Shown here: in pieces, positions 42,687 through 53,374 of the stretch
Position numbering within the stretch: the first letter of the stretch is position 1
Layout: every line of letters begins with the position of its first letter
Assembly: GCF_003337575.1 (NCBI RefSeq)
Contig: NZ_QPJM01000005.1
Span: forward strand, 248,001 to 312,000
DNA length: 64,000 bases
From: Phyllobacterium bourgognense
GTDB taxonomy: Bacteria > Pseudomonadota > Alphaproteobacteria > Rhizobiales > Rhizobiaceae
Direction of reading: 5' to 3'
Position numbers and translations under genes: made by a program
The notes under the pieces: generated by a model
Told to the model about the DNA's origin: nothing
The model's database searches: none
What the model saw: the letters and a program-made list of their open reading frames with translations, nothing else

Positions 42687-45600
42687 CTATGCGGCCTCAG
42701 CGAGCTTCGCCAACTGTGTCATGACGACCGCAGCACCGTTCAACCGTTTCTCCGCCGTCGGCCAGTCGCGCACAAAGACGATACTCTGATCGGGCCTGAT
42801 CTTCGCCATCGAACCCTGCTCGCCGATCATCTGGACCAGTGCAGCGGGATTGTTGAACGTCTTATTGCGGAACTGGATGACAATGCCCTTTGGACCTGCG
42901 TCGAGCTTGTCCACATTGGCGCGGCGGCACAACGCCTTGATGTAGACGATCTTCAACAGGTGCTGAACTTCTTCCGGCAGCGGTCCAAAGCGATCGATCA
43001 TTTCGGCACCAAAGCCGTCGATGTCCTGCAACTCCTCCAGATCGGCCAGACGGCGATAGAGGCCGAGGCGCAATTGCAGGTCCGGCACATAGGTTTCAGG
43101 GATCATGACGGCGGTGCCGATCGCAATCTGCGGCGACCAGTGCCCGTCCTCGACTTCGCCAGTACCCTTGATCTCCGCAACCGCTTCTTCCAGCATCTGC
43201 TGATAAAGCTCGAAGCCGACCTCGCGAATATGCCCCGACTGTTCCTCCCCGAGCAGATTGCCCGCGCCGCGGATATCCATGTCATGGCTTGCCAGCTGGA
43301 AACCGGCACCTAGCGTGTCGAGCGATTGCAAGACCTTGAGCCTGCGTTCTGCCGTCTGCGTCAGCAGCTTGTTGGCTGGTAGTGTGAATAGCGCATAGGC
43401 ACGCTGCTTCGATCGCCCGACGCGTCCGCGCAACTGATACAACTGCGACAGGCCAAACATATCAGCGCGATGGATGATCAGCGTGTTGGCGGTCGGGATA
43501 TCGAGCCCGGATTCAACGATCGTCGTCGACAGCAGCACGTCGTACTGCCCGTCATAGAAAGCATTCATGATGTCGTCGAGCTCACCAGGCGCCATCTGGC
43601 CATGGGCAGTCGCAACTTTCAGTTCTGGCACCTGAGCATCAAGGAACTCCTTGATGTCGCTCAAATCGGAAATGCGCGGGCAAACATAGAAACTCTGCCC
43701 GCCGCGGTAGCGCTCGCGCAACAGCGTTTCGCGGATGACAAGTGCATCAAACGGCGAGACGAAGGTTCGCACAGCCATACGATCCACGGGTGGTGTGGTA
43801 ATCAAGGAAAGCTCGCGAACACCCGTCAAGGCAAGTTGCAGGGTGCGCGGTATCGGCGTCGCGGACAGGGTTAGCACATGCACATCCGATTTCAGTTCTT
43901 TCAGCCGCTCCTTGTGCTTGACGCCGAAATGCTGCTCTTCGTCGATGATCAGCAGGCCGAGATTCTTGAACTTGATGCCGTTTCCGAGCAGCGCATGCGT
44001 GCCGACGGCAATATCCACCTGTCCCTCGGCAATGCCCTTCTTGTTTTCAGCCAGCTCCTTCGAGCCCACGAGCCGCGATGCTTGCGCCACATTGACAGGC
44101 AGGCCCTGAAAACGCTGGGTGAAGGTCTTGAAGTGCTGGCGCGACAACAGCGTCGTCGGCACCACAACGGCAACCTGGACGCCATTTAGCGCCGCAACGA
44201 ACGCGGCGCGCAGCGCTACTTCAGTCTTGCCGAAACCGACATCGCCGCAAATCAGGCGGTCCATGGGTTTGCCGAGCGATAGGTCGTCAATAACCGCGTC
44301 GATGGCGCGATCCTGATCTTCCGTCTCGTCATAGGGGAATCGTGCTGCGAACTCGCCATAGAGGCCGTCTGGTGGCAACAGGATCGGCGCGCCGCGCATC
44401 TGCCGCTCGGCTGCAATGCGTATGAGATGGCCGGCAATGTCGAGCAGGCGTTTCTTCAGCTTGGCCTTGCGGGCTTGCCAGGCGCCGCCACCGAGCTTGT
44501 CCAACACGGCAGTCGAAGTTTCCGAGCCAAACCTGGATAAAAGCTCGATATTTTCTACCGGCAGGAACAGCCGGTCATCACCCGCATAGTGCAGTTCAAG
44601 ACAGTCATGTGGTGCACCGGCGGCCGTGATTGTCCTCAGACCGATGAAGCGGCCAATACCATGATCCACGTGCACGACGATGTCGCCGGCGTTCAGCGCA
44701 GCAACCTCGCTGATGAAATCCCGGTCGCGCTTGCGGCGCTTGGAATGGCGGATCAGCCGGTCACCAAGGATGTCCTGCTCTGCAACAACGACGAGTTCGC
44801 CAGCATCGAAGCCTGTTTCCAGCGAAAGGATGCCCGCAGTAATTTTGTCGCGAGCGAGCGCCTTGACCGTTCTTAGGTCATCGACAAACTCGATCTTTTC
44901 GAGACCATGTTCATTCAGAACCTGCATCAGCCGGTCGCGTGTACCTTCGCTCCATGCAGCAAGCAGCACCTTCTTGCCTGCAGCGCGCTCATCGGCAATG
45001 TGTTTTACAACACTGTCGAAGACATTCGTGTCCTTGGCGGTCCTCTCCTCAACGAATGTGCGCCCCCGATGTGCACCGGCATGGATAACCGCTCGCCCTG
45101 TGACGAACGGCGCATCGAAAGGCGTGAAATCGATGCGCATGCCTGAGTTGATTGCCGACGCCTCGACCTGTTCAGGTGTCAGATACAGCGAACCCGGCTC
45201 GACCGGCTTGTAAGGGATAGTATCGCCCGGCTCTTTGCCATCGGATTGCCTCCTGCGCGCCTCATAGTGGTCCAGGACCATCTTGTGGCGTTCAGCCATG
45301 GATTCGTGCGCGAGGTGATCGAAGACCACCGGCATGTCGCCGGCATGCTCAAATATCGTCTCAAGCTTGTCATAGAACAGTGGCAACCAATGTTCCATGC
45401 CGGCAAAGCGGCGCCCCTCCGAGATGGACTGATAAAGCGCATCATCGCGCGATGGTGCCCCGAACTTCTGCACATATTGCGAACGGAAATGGCTGATGAG
45501 TTCGGGCGAGAGCGTGATTTCGCTCATCGGCTGCATCGAGAATTCTTTCTTTTGGCTCGACGTTCGCTGCGACGCCGGATCAAACGTCCGGATCGTCTCC

Positions 45601-46187
45601 AGGGTGTCGCCAAAGAAATCCAGGCGCAGCGGCTCCTCAGCACCTGGAGCAAATAAATCGAGAATACCGCCGCGCACCGCATATTCGCCGACATCACGCA
45701 CTGTTGGAACACGCTCAAAGCCATTGTTTTCAAGGCGTTGCACCAGCGCATTCATGTCGATTCTATTGCCCGGCTTCGCCATGAATAGCTGCTCTGCGAG
45801 GATTTTTCGCGGCGGCAGTTTTTGCAGAACGGCATTGGCCGTCGCCAAAATAACGCCCGGGTGCTTATGTTCGCGTAAGGCTGCAAGACCGGCGAGCGCC
45901 GCCAGGCGGCGTGCAGAGGTATCGGCTCCGGGCGAGACGCGATCATAAGGAAGACAGTCCCACGCCGGCAATTGCAGCACCGGCAAATCCGGCTGGACGA
46001 AATTCAGCACCTGTTCGATATCGGCAACGCGATTACCATCACGCGCGATGAACAGCACGGGACCACCTGCCCCGGCTTCAGCTACCACTTTTGCCAAAGC
46101 AAAAGCTTCATAGCCATCGACAACACCGTCGATGACCACGTGTCCATTGACGTCAGATTTCAGTCCGAGTTTGGTAAAGGCAGTCAT
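42687..46187 (-). CDS. mfd: Transcription-repair coupling factor Mfd
   Basis: 1166 residues, full length. Domains in order: UvrB-homology module (1-400), RNA-polymerase interaction domain with DYVVHVDHGIGRF-like sequence near 500, and the translocase with Walker A ICGDVGFGKTEVALRA near 650, LLIIDEEQHFGV and TLSATPIPRTLQLAL. The TRG and C-terminal domains follow. It releases RNA polymerase stalled at lesions and recruits UvrA. Confidence 0.97.
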   Translation of the reverse strand: MTAFTKLGLKSDVNGHVVIDGVVDGYEAFALAKVVAEAGAGGPVLFIARDGNRVADIEQVLNFVQPDLPVLQLPAWDCLPYDRVSPGADTSARRLAALAGLAALREHKHPGVILATANAVLQKLPPRKILAEQLFMAKPGNRIDMNALVQRLENNGFERVPTVRDVGEYAVRGGILDLFAPGAEEPLRLDFFGDTLETIRTFDPASQRTSSQKKEFSMQPMSEITLSPELISHFRSQYVQKFGAPSRDDALYQSISEGRRFAGMEHWLPLFYDKLETIFEHAGDMPVVFDHLAHESMAERHKMVLDHYEARRRQSDGKEPGDTIPYKPVEPGSLYLTPEQVEASAINSGMRIDFTPFDAPFVTGRAVIHAGAHRGRTFVEERTAKDTNVFDSVVKHIADERAAGKKVLLAAWSEGTRDRLMQVLNEHGLEKIEFVDDLRTVKALARDKITAGILSLETGFDAGELVVVAEQDILGDRLIRHSKRRKRDRDFISEVAALNAGDIVVHVDHGIGRFIGLRTITAAGAPHDCLELHYAGDDRLFLPVENIELLSRFGSETSTAVLDKLGGGAWQARKAKLKKRLLDIAGHLIRIAAERQMRGAPILLPPDGLYGEFAARFPYDETEDQDRAIDAVIDDLSLGKPMDRLICGDVGFGKTEVALRAAFVAALNGVQVAVVVPTTLLSRQHFKTFTQRFQGLPVNVAQASRLVGSKELAENKKGIAEGQVDIAVGTHALLGNGIKFKNLGLLIIDEEQHFGVKHKERLKELKSDVHVLTLSATPIPRTLQLALTGVRELSLITTPPVDRMAVRTFVSPFDALVIRETLLRERYRGGQSFYVCPRISDLSDIKEFLDAQVPELKVATAHGQMAPGELDDIMNAFYDGQYDVLLSTTIVESGLDIPTANTLIIHRADMFGLSQLYQLRGRVGRSKQRAYALFTLPANKLLTQTAERRLKVLQSLDTLGAGFQLASHDMDIRGAGNLLGEEQSGHIREVGFELYQQMLEEAVAEIKGTGEVEDGHWSPQIAIGTAVMIPETYVPDLQLRLGLYRRLADLEELQDIDGFGAEMIDRFGPLPEEVQHLLKIVYIKALCRRANVDKLDAGPKGIVIQFRNKTFNNPAALVQMIGEQGSMAKIRPDQSIVFVRDWPTAEKRLNGAAVVMTQLAKLAEAA

Positions 46188-46194
46188 TTCGATT

Positions 46195-46482
46195 TCAGAA
46201 TTTCATTCTCTGGCGGGATGCGACGACCCTGTGGAAGATCGGCGTATCGAATTCGGCGGGAACGGCAGCCTCCCCGGTGACCCATTTCAACAGGTCCCGG
46301 TCGAGTGCTTCCATCAGTGCTTCATATTGGTCAAGTTCATCATCGGACAAGGTGTCGATGTTGACGTCGGCAAACTGCCCAAGGATCAAATCCATTTCAC
46401 GCATACCGCGATGCCAGGAGCGAAACAGGATTTTTCGCTGTCTCGGCTGCAGATCGGCAGTGGTGCGACTGCTTCCAGTCAT
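46195..46482 (-). CDS. sdhE: Succinate dehydrogenase assembly factor SdhE (DUF339)
   Basis: 95 residues. RKILFRSWHRGMREMDLILG holds the RGxxE motif, and DQYEALMEALDRDLLKWVTG completes the five-helix fold. It helps attach FAD to SdhA. Start at 46482 because GGAG precedes it and longer versions have no match. It lies 7 bases before mfd in the same direction, so the two may be co-transcribed. Confidence 0.93.
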   Translation of the reverse strand: MTGSSRTTADLQPRQRKILFRSWHRGMREMDLILGQFADVNIDTLSDDELDQYEALMEALDRDLLKWVTGEAAVPAEFDTPIFHRVVASRQRMKF

Positions 46483-46602
46483 GAACGAGCTCCGTTTATA
46501 TATCGATGAAATGGTTCTGACGTGATTGATGCGGCTGGGTATAGCCTGCCTTGTAACGTCTGTCAGCCTTGCAACGCACATCGAACGCGTTAAACGTTGC
46601 GT

Positions 46603-48711
46603 ATGCGTCCGTCATTGCTCGATCCCCTCTTTGCCTCCGTTCGTTCGCTTTCCGGCATAGGTCCGAAAGTGTCGGGCCTGCTTGGCACATTGCTCGGCAC
46701 GCAGCCGCCGGGCACGGAGCCACGCGTCGGCAATCTGGTCTACCTGCCGCCGCACAGTGTGATCGACCGGCGCAACCGGCCGGGTATCGCCTACGCCCCG
46801 GAAGGCGCGATCGTCACGCTGGAAGTGCGCATCGACCGCCATCAGCCATCGCCCAGTGGGCGAAGCAACGTTCCTTACCGTGTCTTCGCGCATGACGATA
46901 CCGGGGAAATCGGTCTCACCTTTTTCCACGCAAAACAGGCCTGGCTTGAAAAAGTCATGCCGGTTGGCGAAACAGTTATCGTCTCCGGCACCATGGAGTG
47001 GTTCAATGGCCGTCCGACGATGGTTCACCCAGATCATATCGCCAGTATCGAAGATGCCTCATCGCTGCCACTGGTCGAACCTGTTTATCCGCTGACAGCA
47101 GGCCTGTCTCCAAAAGTGCTGGCGCGGGGTATTCAGGAAGCGCTGGCCAAAGCACCGGATATGCCGGAATGGATCGAACAGCCAGTACTCGAAAAGTATG
47201 ACCTGCCATCGCATCGTCAGGCACTGCAGGTCCTGCACAGTCCTCAAGATCCTAGTGACATTGCACTTGATCATCCTGCCAGACAGCGGCTTGCCTATGA
47301 TGAATTTCTCGCCGGTCAACTGGCACTGGCGCTGGTGCGCTTGAAAACACGTCGTCTTTCCGGCCGCAAGCTCGAAGGCGACGGCCATCTCATGGCGAAA
47401 ATCATCGCAGCCCTGCCCTATTCGCTGACGAATAGCCAAAGCCAAACGATCAAGGAAATCATCGCCGATTTGCGGGAACCAGACCGGATGTTGCGCCTGT
47501 TGCAAGGCGATGTCGGCTCCGGCAAGACCGTCGTCGGTCTCCTCGCCATGGCGCATGCCGCCGAGGCTGGCGGACAATCTGCCCTGATGGTGCCGACAGA
47601 AGTGCTGGCGCGCCAGCACTTCGCCACAATCGCCCCTCTGGCCGAGAAGGCAGGGTTGCGCACGGCGTTGCTCACTGGACGCGAAAAGGGCCGCGAGCGC
47701 GAAGATATCCTGGAGGGTCTGCGGACGGGCGCCATCCACATTATTGTTGGCACGCACGCGCTCTTTCAGGAGAAGGTCAGCTATCACGATCTGGTGCTGG
47801 TTATTGTCGATGAGCAACATCGCTTTGGGGTACATCAACGCCTGCTTTTAACCTCCAAAGGCACGGCGCCGGATATGCTCGTCATGACTGCAACACCCAT
47901 CCCGCGCACGCTCGTATTGACCGCGTTCGGCGATATGGATGTTTCGAAGCTGACGGAAAAACCTGCCGGCCGCCGGCCGATCACCACCGCGATCCTGCCG
48001 ATGGAACGGTTGAGCGAGCTCGTTGATCGCATGCGTACTGCAATCACCGATGGGCAGAAAATCTATTGGATTTGCCCTCTGGTCGAGGAATCTGAACTGG
48101 TCGATCTCGTTTCGGCCGAAGAACGGTTCGAATCGCTGAAACCTCTGCTCGGCGACAGGATCGGGCTGGTTCATGGCCGTATGAATGGACCGGAGAAAGA
48201 TGCTGCCATGCTGGCGTTCAAGAACGGCGAGACACGATTGCTAGTGGCTACCACAGTCATTGAAGTCGGCGTCGACGTTCCGGATGCGACGATCATTGTC
48301 ATCGAACATGCCGAACGCTTTGGTCTTGCGCAATTGCACCAGCTGCGCGGGCGTGTCGGGCGTGGGGACAAACCTTCAACTTGTCTCCTGATCTACAAGG
48401 GACCACTTGGCGAAATCGCGCAGGCGCGGCTCAAGATCATGCGAGAAACTGAGGATGGTTTCAGGATCGCCGAAGAGGACCTGAAGTTGCGGGGCGAAGG
48501 CGAGTTGCTTGGCACTCGGCAATCCGGCACGCCTGGTTTCCGGCTCGCCAGCATCGAGGCGCATCAAGAGTTTCTGGAGATCGCCCGCAAGGACGCCCGG
48601 TATATTCTGACGCGGGATCCCGAATTGCAGAGCACGCGTGGCGAAGCGTTGCGCATCCTGCTTTATCTGTTCGAACGTGACGAAGCTGTGCGACTGCTTC
48701 GCGCTGGTTGA
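46603..48711 (+). CDS. recG: ATP-dependent DNA helicase RecG
   Basis: 702 residues. The wedge domain (about 60-150) is followed by a helicase core: LLQGDVGSGKTVVGLLAMAH near 304, ALFQEKVSYHDLVLVIVDEQ, VMTATPIPRTLVLTAFGDMD, and VGVDVPDATIIVIEHAERFG. It unwinds branched DNA and reverses stalled forks. ATG at 46603 is used; a TTG two codons upstream is possible. Its stop codon abuts that of convergent glmS. Confidence 0.97.
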   Translation: MRPSLLDPLFASVRSLSGIGPKVSGLLGTLLGTQPPGTEPRVGNLVYLPPHSVIDRRNRPGIAYAPEGAIVTLEVRIDRHQPSPSGRSNVPYRVFAHDDTGEIGLTFFHAKQAWLEKVMPVGETVIVSGTMEWFNGRPTMVHPDHIASIEDASSLPLVEPVYPLTAGLSPKVLARGIQEALAKAPDMPEWIEQPVLEKYDLPSHRQALQVLHSPQDPSDIALDHPARQRLAYDEFLAGQLALALVRLKTRRLSGRKLEGDGHLMAKIIAALPYSLTNSQSQTIKEIIADLREPDRMLRLLQGDVGSGKTVVGLLAMAHAAEAGGQSALMVPTEVLARQHFATIAPLAEKAGLRTALLTGREKGREREDILEGLRTGAIHIIVGTHALFQEKVSYHDLVLVIVDEQHRFGVHQRLLLTSKGTAPDMLVMTATPIPRTLVLTAFGDMDVSKLTEKPAGRRPITTAILPMERLSELVDRMRTAITDGQKIYWICPLVEESELVDLVSAEERFESLKPLLGDRIGLVHGRMNGPEKDAAMLAFKNGETRLLVATTVIEVGVDVPDATIIVIEHAERFGLAQLHQLRGRVGRGDKPSTCLLIYKGPLGEIAQARLKIMRETEDGFRIAEEDLKLRGEGELLGTRQSGTPGFRLASIEAHQEFLEIARKDARYILTRDPELQSTRGEALRILLYLFERDEAVRLLRAG

Positions 48712-50535
48712 TTATTCCACAGTCACAGACTTTGCCAGATTGCGCGGCTGATCGACGTCCGTGCCCATGAAAACTGCTGTGTGATAGGCTAGCATCTGGA
48801 TCGGCAGCGTGTAGACGATCGGTGTAATGACCTCAGGCATCTCCGGCAGAACGATCGTATGCCACGTCTTCAATGTGCTGGCTGCTGCGCCTTTCTCGTC
48901 GGTGATGAGAATGATCTTGCCGCCACGCGCCGCCGCTTCCTGCATATTCGATATGGTTTTCTCGAACCAGCGGTCATGCGGAGCAATGACAATGACCGGC
49001 ATGGATTCATCGATCAATGCAATTGGCCCGTGCTTCAACTCGCCGGCCGCATAACCCTCCGCGTGAATATAGGAAATTTCCTTGAGTTTGAGCGCGCCCT
49101 CGAGCGCGAGCGGATAACTTGTGCCACGCCCCAGATAAAGCACGTGCTTGACCTGGCTGAGTTCCCGGCTGATGCCTTCGATCTGGGCTTCGAGCTTCAA
49201 CGCCTGCGTTGCATAGCGCGGAATTTCGGATAGTTCGCGCACAAGCCGGCGCTCTTCTTCGTCAGTGATCGTACCGCGCATTTTGCCGGCCGCTACAGCC
49301 AACGATGCCAGAACCGATAATTGGCAGGTGAAAGCCTTGGTCGAGGCAACACCCACTTCTGGACCCGCAAGGGTCGGAAATACGGTGTTGGATTCGCGCG
49401 CCATCGTCGATTCCTTGACGTTGACGATAGTTCCGATGCTCAGGCCCTGCTGCTTGCAATAGCGCAAGGAAGCCAACGTATCCGCGGTCTCGCCAGACTG
49501 CGAGACAAAGAGCGCAAGGCTATTTTTGGAAAGCGGCATTTCCCGATAGCGAAATTCGGACGCTACATCGATATCGACTGGCAGCCGGGCAATGTGCTCG
49601 AACCAGTACTTTCCAACGAGCCCTGCATAATAGGCCGTGCCGCAGGCCGAAGCGGCGATACGGTCTACCTTGGAGAAGTCGACCGGCGCTGCACCGGCGC
49701 GGATCATTCCCTTGGAAAAATCGAGATAGTTTGCCAGGGTGTGCGAGATGACTTCCGGCTGTTCATGGATCTCCTTCTCCATGAAATGCCGGTGGTTGCC
49801 CTTGCTGACCAGAAACGCGGTGCCCGCCGATTTCTGAACGGGGCGGTCTACGATTTCGCCGCTTTCATCATAAATGATCACGCCACTACGAGTGAGCACC
49901 GCCCAATCCCCATCTTCGAGATAAGACAAATTATCGGTGAACGGAGCGAGAGCGATCGCGTCGGAGCCCAGATACATCTCGCCTTCGCCATAGCCGACAG
50001 CAAGAGGTGGACCATTGCGGGCGGCGATCAACAGATTGTCTTCGCCTTTGAACATGATCGCGATGGCAAAAGCACCGCGCAATTGCGGCAGCGTCTGGCG
50101 AACTGCCTCGACCGGCGCAAGGCCGCGATCGAGCGCGCGTGTGACCAGATGCGCGACCGTCTCCGTATCGGTTTCCGTCTCGAAGACGTATCCATCCTTT
50201 TCAAGCATTGCGCGCAATTCGGCAAAATTCTCGATGATGCCATTGTGGATCACCGCAAGCCGAGGCGTGGTATGCGGGTGTGCATTGCGGACGGTAGGCG
50301 CGCCGTGAGTCGCCCAACGTGTGTGGCCGAGACCGATGGTGCCGCCGAGTGGATTTTCCTTCAGCAGCTTGTCGAGATTGCCAAGCTTGCCCTCGGCCCG
50401 TCGGCGATCGAGCACGCCAAAATCGAGGGTAGCAACGCCGGCTGAGTCATAACCGCGGTATTCCAGCCGCTTCAGTGCATCCACAAGCAGCGGCGCTACC
50501 TGCTCACGCCCGATAATTCCAACGATCCCGCACAT
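48712..50535 (-). CDS. glmS: Glutamine-fructose-6-phosphate aminotransferase GlmS
   Basis: 607 residues. MCGIVGIIGRE at the start supplies Cys2, the nucleophile of the glutaminase domain, so ATG 50535 is the start. Two SIS domains bind the sugar phosphate: ASACGTAYYAGLVGKYWFEH and YLGRGTSYPLALEGALKLKE. The C-terminus ends NLAKSVTVE. First step of UDP-GlcNAc synthesis. Pairs with glmU just upstream. Confidence 0.97.
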   Translation of the reverse strand: MCGIVGIIGREQVAPLLVDALKRLEYRGYDSAGVATLDFGVLDRRRAEGKLGNLDKLLKENPLGGTIGLGHTRWATHGAPTVRNAHPHTTPRLAVIHNGIIENFAELRAMLEKDGYVFETETDTETVAHLVTRALDRGLAPVEAVRQTLPQLRGAFAIAIMFKGEDNLLIAARNGPPLAVGYGEGEMYLGSDAIALAPFTDNLSYLEDGDWAVLTRSGVIIYDESGEIVDRPVQKSAGTAFLVSKGNHRHFMEKEIHEQPEVISHTLANYLDFSKGMIRAGAAPVDFSKVDRIAASACGTAYYAGLVGKYWFEHIARLPVDIDVASEFRYREMPLSKNSLALFVSQSGETADTLASLRYCKQQGLSIGTIVNVKESTMARESNTVFPTLAGPEVGVASTKAFTCQLSVLASLAVAAGKMRGTITDEEERRLVRELSEIPRYATQALKLEAQIEGISRELSQVKHVLYLGRGTSYPLALEGALKLKEISYIHAEGYAAGELKHGPIALIDESMPVIVIAPHDRWFEKTISNMQEAAARGGKIILITDEKGAAASTLKTWHTIVLPEMPEVITPIVYTLPIQMLAYHTAVFMGTDVDQPRNLAKSVTVE

Positions 50536-50589
50536 AAACGACTCCAATACCCCGAATAGTTTCCAGCTCTTGGCTAGCTCAGATTCATT

Positions 50590-50614
50590 GACACAGAAAA
50601 ACACTTTCTGTGTC
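50590..50614 (-). promoter_or_regulatory. 10-bp stem-loop between glmU and glmS
   Basis: GACACAGAAA pairs perfectly with TTTCTGTGTC around a 5-base loop. It is 27 bases after the glmU stop and 55 bases before glmS. No T run follows, so it is more likely a processing or stability element, or a leader structure, than a terminator. It is not the glmS ribozyme. Confidence 0.45.
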
Positions 50615-50641
50615 AGAATCCCACACGAACAAAAGACGTGC

Positions 50642-52003
50642 CTAGTCAGCCTTCTTGGCTAATTTCTGCGCCGCATAGCGTGCCCGCAATTGCACCGCCC
50701 GTCCTTCTTTTACCTCCTGCCGCGCCCTGCCGAATGCAAGCGCGTCCGCTGGCACATTGGCTGTGATCACACTACCGGAGGCGACATAAGCATTGTCACC
50801 AATGGAAACCGGGGCCACCAGCGAACTATTGGAGCCGATGAATACGTTGGCACCGATCTCGGTCAAATGCTTGTTGTAGCCGTCATAGTTGCAGGTGATG
50901 GCACCGGCACCGATATTCGCCGCCGGACCCACGATCGCGTCACCGATATAGGTCAGGTGATTTACCTTCGCGCCGACCCCGACCTTCGCGTTTTTCACCT
51001 CAACGAAGTTCCCAACCTTGGATTTTGCTGCCAGATCCGCACCGGGACGAAGCCGGGCAAAGGGGCCGACATTGGCGTTCGCGCCAATCTTCGCGCCTTC
51101 AAAATAGGAGAAAGCGTGAATGACGGCTCCGCTCGCGATCGAAACGCCCGGGCCGAAAATGATATTCGGTTCGAGAATTGCATCTGCTTCCACCAATGTA
51201 TCATGCGCGAAGAAAACAGTTTCCGGCGCCTGCATGGTAACGCCCGCCAGCATCGTGTCGCGGCGTTTGCGCGTCTGCCAGATGGCCTCGGCCTCGGCGA
51301 GTTCAACGCGCGTATTGATGCCGATCACATTGTCGGGTGAAATCTCGATGGCAACGACGGATTTTCCATCCGCATTGGCGATCTCCACGACATCGGTGAG
51401 ATAGAATTCACTGTTGGCATTGTCGTTCGTGATCTTGTCCAGCAACGCAAGCGCGGACTGCCCGCGCAGCGCCATCAGCCCGCCATTGCAGAAGCCGATT
51501 TTTTTCTCGGCCTCACTGGCGTCCTTCTCCTCGCGGATCGCGATCAAACGGCCATCTTGCTCGATCAGGCGGCCATAACCATTCGGCACTGCCGGCCGGA
51601 ACCCCATGACCACGACATCCGCACCGTCTGCGAGCTTGGCGCGCGCCTGATCGAGAGCGGCGGTTTCGATCAGCGGCGTATCGCCAAAGACAACGAGAAT
51701 ATCGTCATAACCGCGTGCAATGCTGTCGCGCGCCGCAAGCACGGCGTGGGCAGTCCCAAGCCGTTCTGTCTGTTCATGCACGTTCACGTTGGAAACGATC
51801 GAACGGACGGCTGCCTCTACCTGATCGCCCCCTTTGCCAACGACCAGCGCGATGTCGCGGACGCCTGCGCCATGCACGGCCTTGGCGACGTGGGCGACGA
51901 TCGGGAGACCCGCAATATTGTGGAGTACTTTCGGCAGGGAGGATTTCATGCGCGTGCCCTCACCGGCAGCGAGAATAACCGTGAGGCAGGAACGTGGTGT
52001 CAT
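50642..52003 (-). CDS. glmU: Bifunctional GlmU (acetyltransferase / uridyltransferase)
   Basis: 453 residues. [20 protein letters not shown] near the N-terminus is the uridyltransferase site, and the left-handed beta-helix with hexapeptide repeats from about 250 includes [20 protein letters not shown]. It makes UDP-GlcNAc in the cytoplasm. Start at 52003 by family alignment; longer frames extend into the ccdA region. Confidence 0.96.
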   Translation of the reverse strand: MTPRSCLTVILAAGEGTRMKSSLPKVLHNIAGLPIVAHVAKAVHGAGVRDIALVVGKGGDQVEAAVRSIVSNVNVHEQTERLGTAHAVLAARDSIARGYDDILVVFGDTPLIETAALDQARAKLADGADVVVMGFRPAVPNGYGRLIEQDGRLIAIREEKDASEAEKKIGFCNGGLMALRGQSALALLDKITNDNANSEFYLTDVVEIANADGKSVVAIEISPDNVIGINTRVELAEAEAIWQTRKRRDTMLAGVTMQAPETVFFAHDTLVEADAILEPNIIFGPGVSIASGAVIHAFSYFEGAKIGANANVGPFARLRPGADLAAKSKVGNFVEVKNAKVGVGAKVNHLTYIGDAIVGPAANIGAGAITCNYDGYNKHLTEIGANVFIGSNSSLVAPVSIGDNAYVASGSVITANVPADALAFGRARQEVKEGRAVQLRARYAAQKLAKKAD

Positions 52004-52097
52004 GTCGGACTTCCGGATCAGTTGGGCTAAAGGTAAAGGCAACATCGTGCCTAATCGTGACACGCTATTGGTTTCCAATATGGAAACTTCCGTCTGT

Positions 52098-52844
52098 TTA
52101 GCCGAGTTGGCCGAGGATGGGAAATGTTTCGAGAAGCCAGAACGAGAATGTCTGCAAGCCGCCTGTCAGAAACAGGATGCCGGTCAGCACCAGCAGGCCG
52201 CCCATCAGCTTTTCCACCTTGCCGAGGTGCATGCGGAATCGCGCTAGAAAACGCATGAACATCCCGGAAAACAACGCGGCGACGATGAACGGTATCCCGA
52301 GACCGAGCGAATAGACGGCGAGCAGCAGTGCACCATCGGCAACGGTGTCGCGAGCCCCAGCCAGCGCCAGTATAGGTCCGAGCACCGGCCCGATGCATGG
52401 CGTCCATCCGAATGCAAAGGCCAGCCCCATGACATAGGCAGCAAACGGGTTGGCTGGCGCTCCCTGGGTCTGGAACCTCGCCTCCCGCGAGAGAAATGCA
52501 AGGCGGAATACGCCGAGAAAGTTCAACCCCATGAGAATGATGACGATGCCTGCGGCGATGGCGATTTCCTGTTGCCACATGCGCAGGAAGCCGCCGATGG
52601 TGGATGCGCCTGCGCCGAGCAGCACGAAAACGGTCGAAAAGCCGAGAACAAAACAGAAGGATGACAGAAGCAGCGCCTGCCGGACCGGCGAGATTCGCGC
52701 CGCGGCTTTATCCGAGCGGAAATCCTCAACCGTCACACCGGCCATATAACAGAGATAGGGCGGGACGAGTGGCAGGACGCAAGGAGAAAGGAAAGACAGA
52801 GCGCCGGCGCCGGCAGCAGTCAGGTATGAAACATCAAGCGCCAT
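52098..52844 (-). CDS. ccdA: Cytochrome c biogenesis protein CcdA
   Basis: 248 residues, six membrane segments. [20 protein letters not shown] in TM1 and [20 protein letters not shown] in TM4 carry the two redox Cys. Moves reducing power from thioredoxin to the periplasm for cytochrome maturation. No ccm genes are next to it. Confidence 0.93.
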   Translation of the reverse strand: MALDVSYLTAAGAGALSFLSPCVLPLVPPYLCYMAGVTVEDFRSDKAAARISPVRQALLLSSFCFVLGFSTVFVLLGAGASTIGGFLRMWQQEIAIAAGIVIILMGLNFLGVFRLAFLSREARFQTQGAPANPFAAYVMGLAFAFGWTPCIGPVLGPILALAGARDTVADGALLLAVYSLGLGIPFIVAALFSGMFMRFLARFRMHLGKVEKLMGGLLVLTGILFLTGGLQTFSFWLLETFPILGQLG

Positions 52845-53116
52845 CCGCGCTCCTTCACTGGCATTTTTACTTGTGGCGGTGGATTAAGCCGAATCTCCCC
52901 GAAATTCCAATCACCTTTTCGCCAGTTTGGCAGCAAAGCCTATCCTGTTTATACTCTTTTCCGCCCAGCCGAACGTGCTTTCGGCCAAAAATTACAAGAA
53001 CGGCGGAAAACAAGGCTTTTTGTTGCGAAAATCGTGCACATTAGTTGTTGACCGATTAGCAAGTCGCACCTATGTTCCGCCGCACTTCCCGAGGCCACCG
53101 AGCTGGCTTCGTTTGG

Positions 53117-53192
53117 GAGCGCGTAGCTCAGCCGGTAGAGCAACTGACTTTTAATCAGTAGGTCCGGGGTTCGAACCCCCGCGCGCTCACCA
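53117..53192 (+). tRNA. tRNA-Lys (anticodon UUU)
   Basis: Acceptor GAGCGCG pairs with CGCGCTC, followed by A and an encoded CCA. The D arm is TAGCTCAGCCGGTAGAGCA, the anticodon loop CTTTTAA contains TTT, and the T arm is CCGGGGTTCGAACCCCCG. 76 bases. The accessory zone starts just after it, as is common for integration at tRNA genes. Confidence 0.97.
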
Positions 53193-53217
53193 TAATACCC
53201 AATTAGAACAAGGATTT

Positions 53218-53250
53218 AGCGAAACGCCAAACGGCGATTTTGCTTTTTTT
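53218..53250 (+). terminator. Terminator after tRNA-Lys
   Basis: AGCGAAACGCC pairs with GGCGATTTTGCT around AAAC, with a few mismatches, followed by seven T. Confidence 0.75.
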
Positions 53251-53374
53251 GGATTGGGGGAGGTAAGGGGGAATCGCCCTTCCCCCGAAATTCACTCAGT
53301 TCTCAATCCTTCGCTGCCATGCTGGCGGCATGACTGACAAACCGCCCCACTTTGCATTGCCTTCCTCCGCCCGT

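Noticed and set aside
49321-50445. Plus-strand frame of 374 codons opposite glmS
   Set aside because: Antisense shadow of a fully conserved essential gene.
50536-50641. glmS ribozyme
   Set aside because: Too short and no pseudoknot-like sequence; only a simple hairpin is visible, and such ribozymes are known mainly in Firmicutes.
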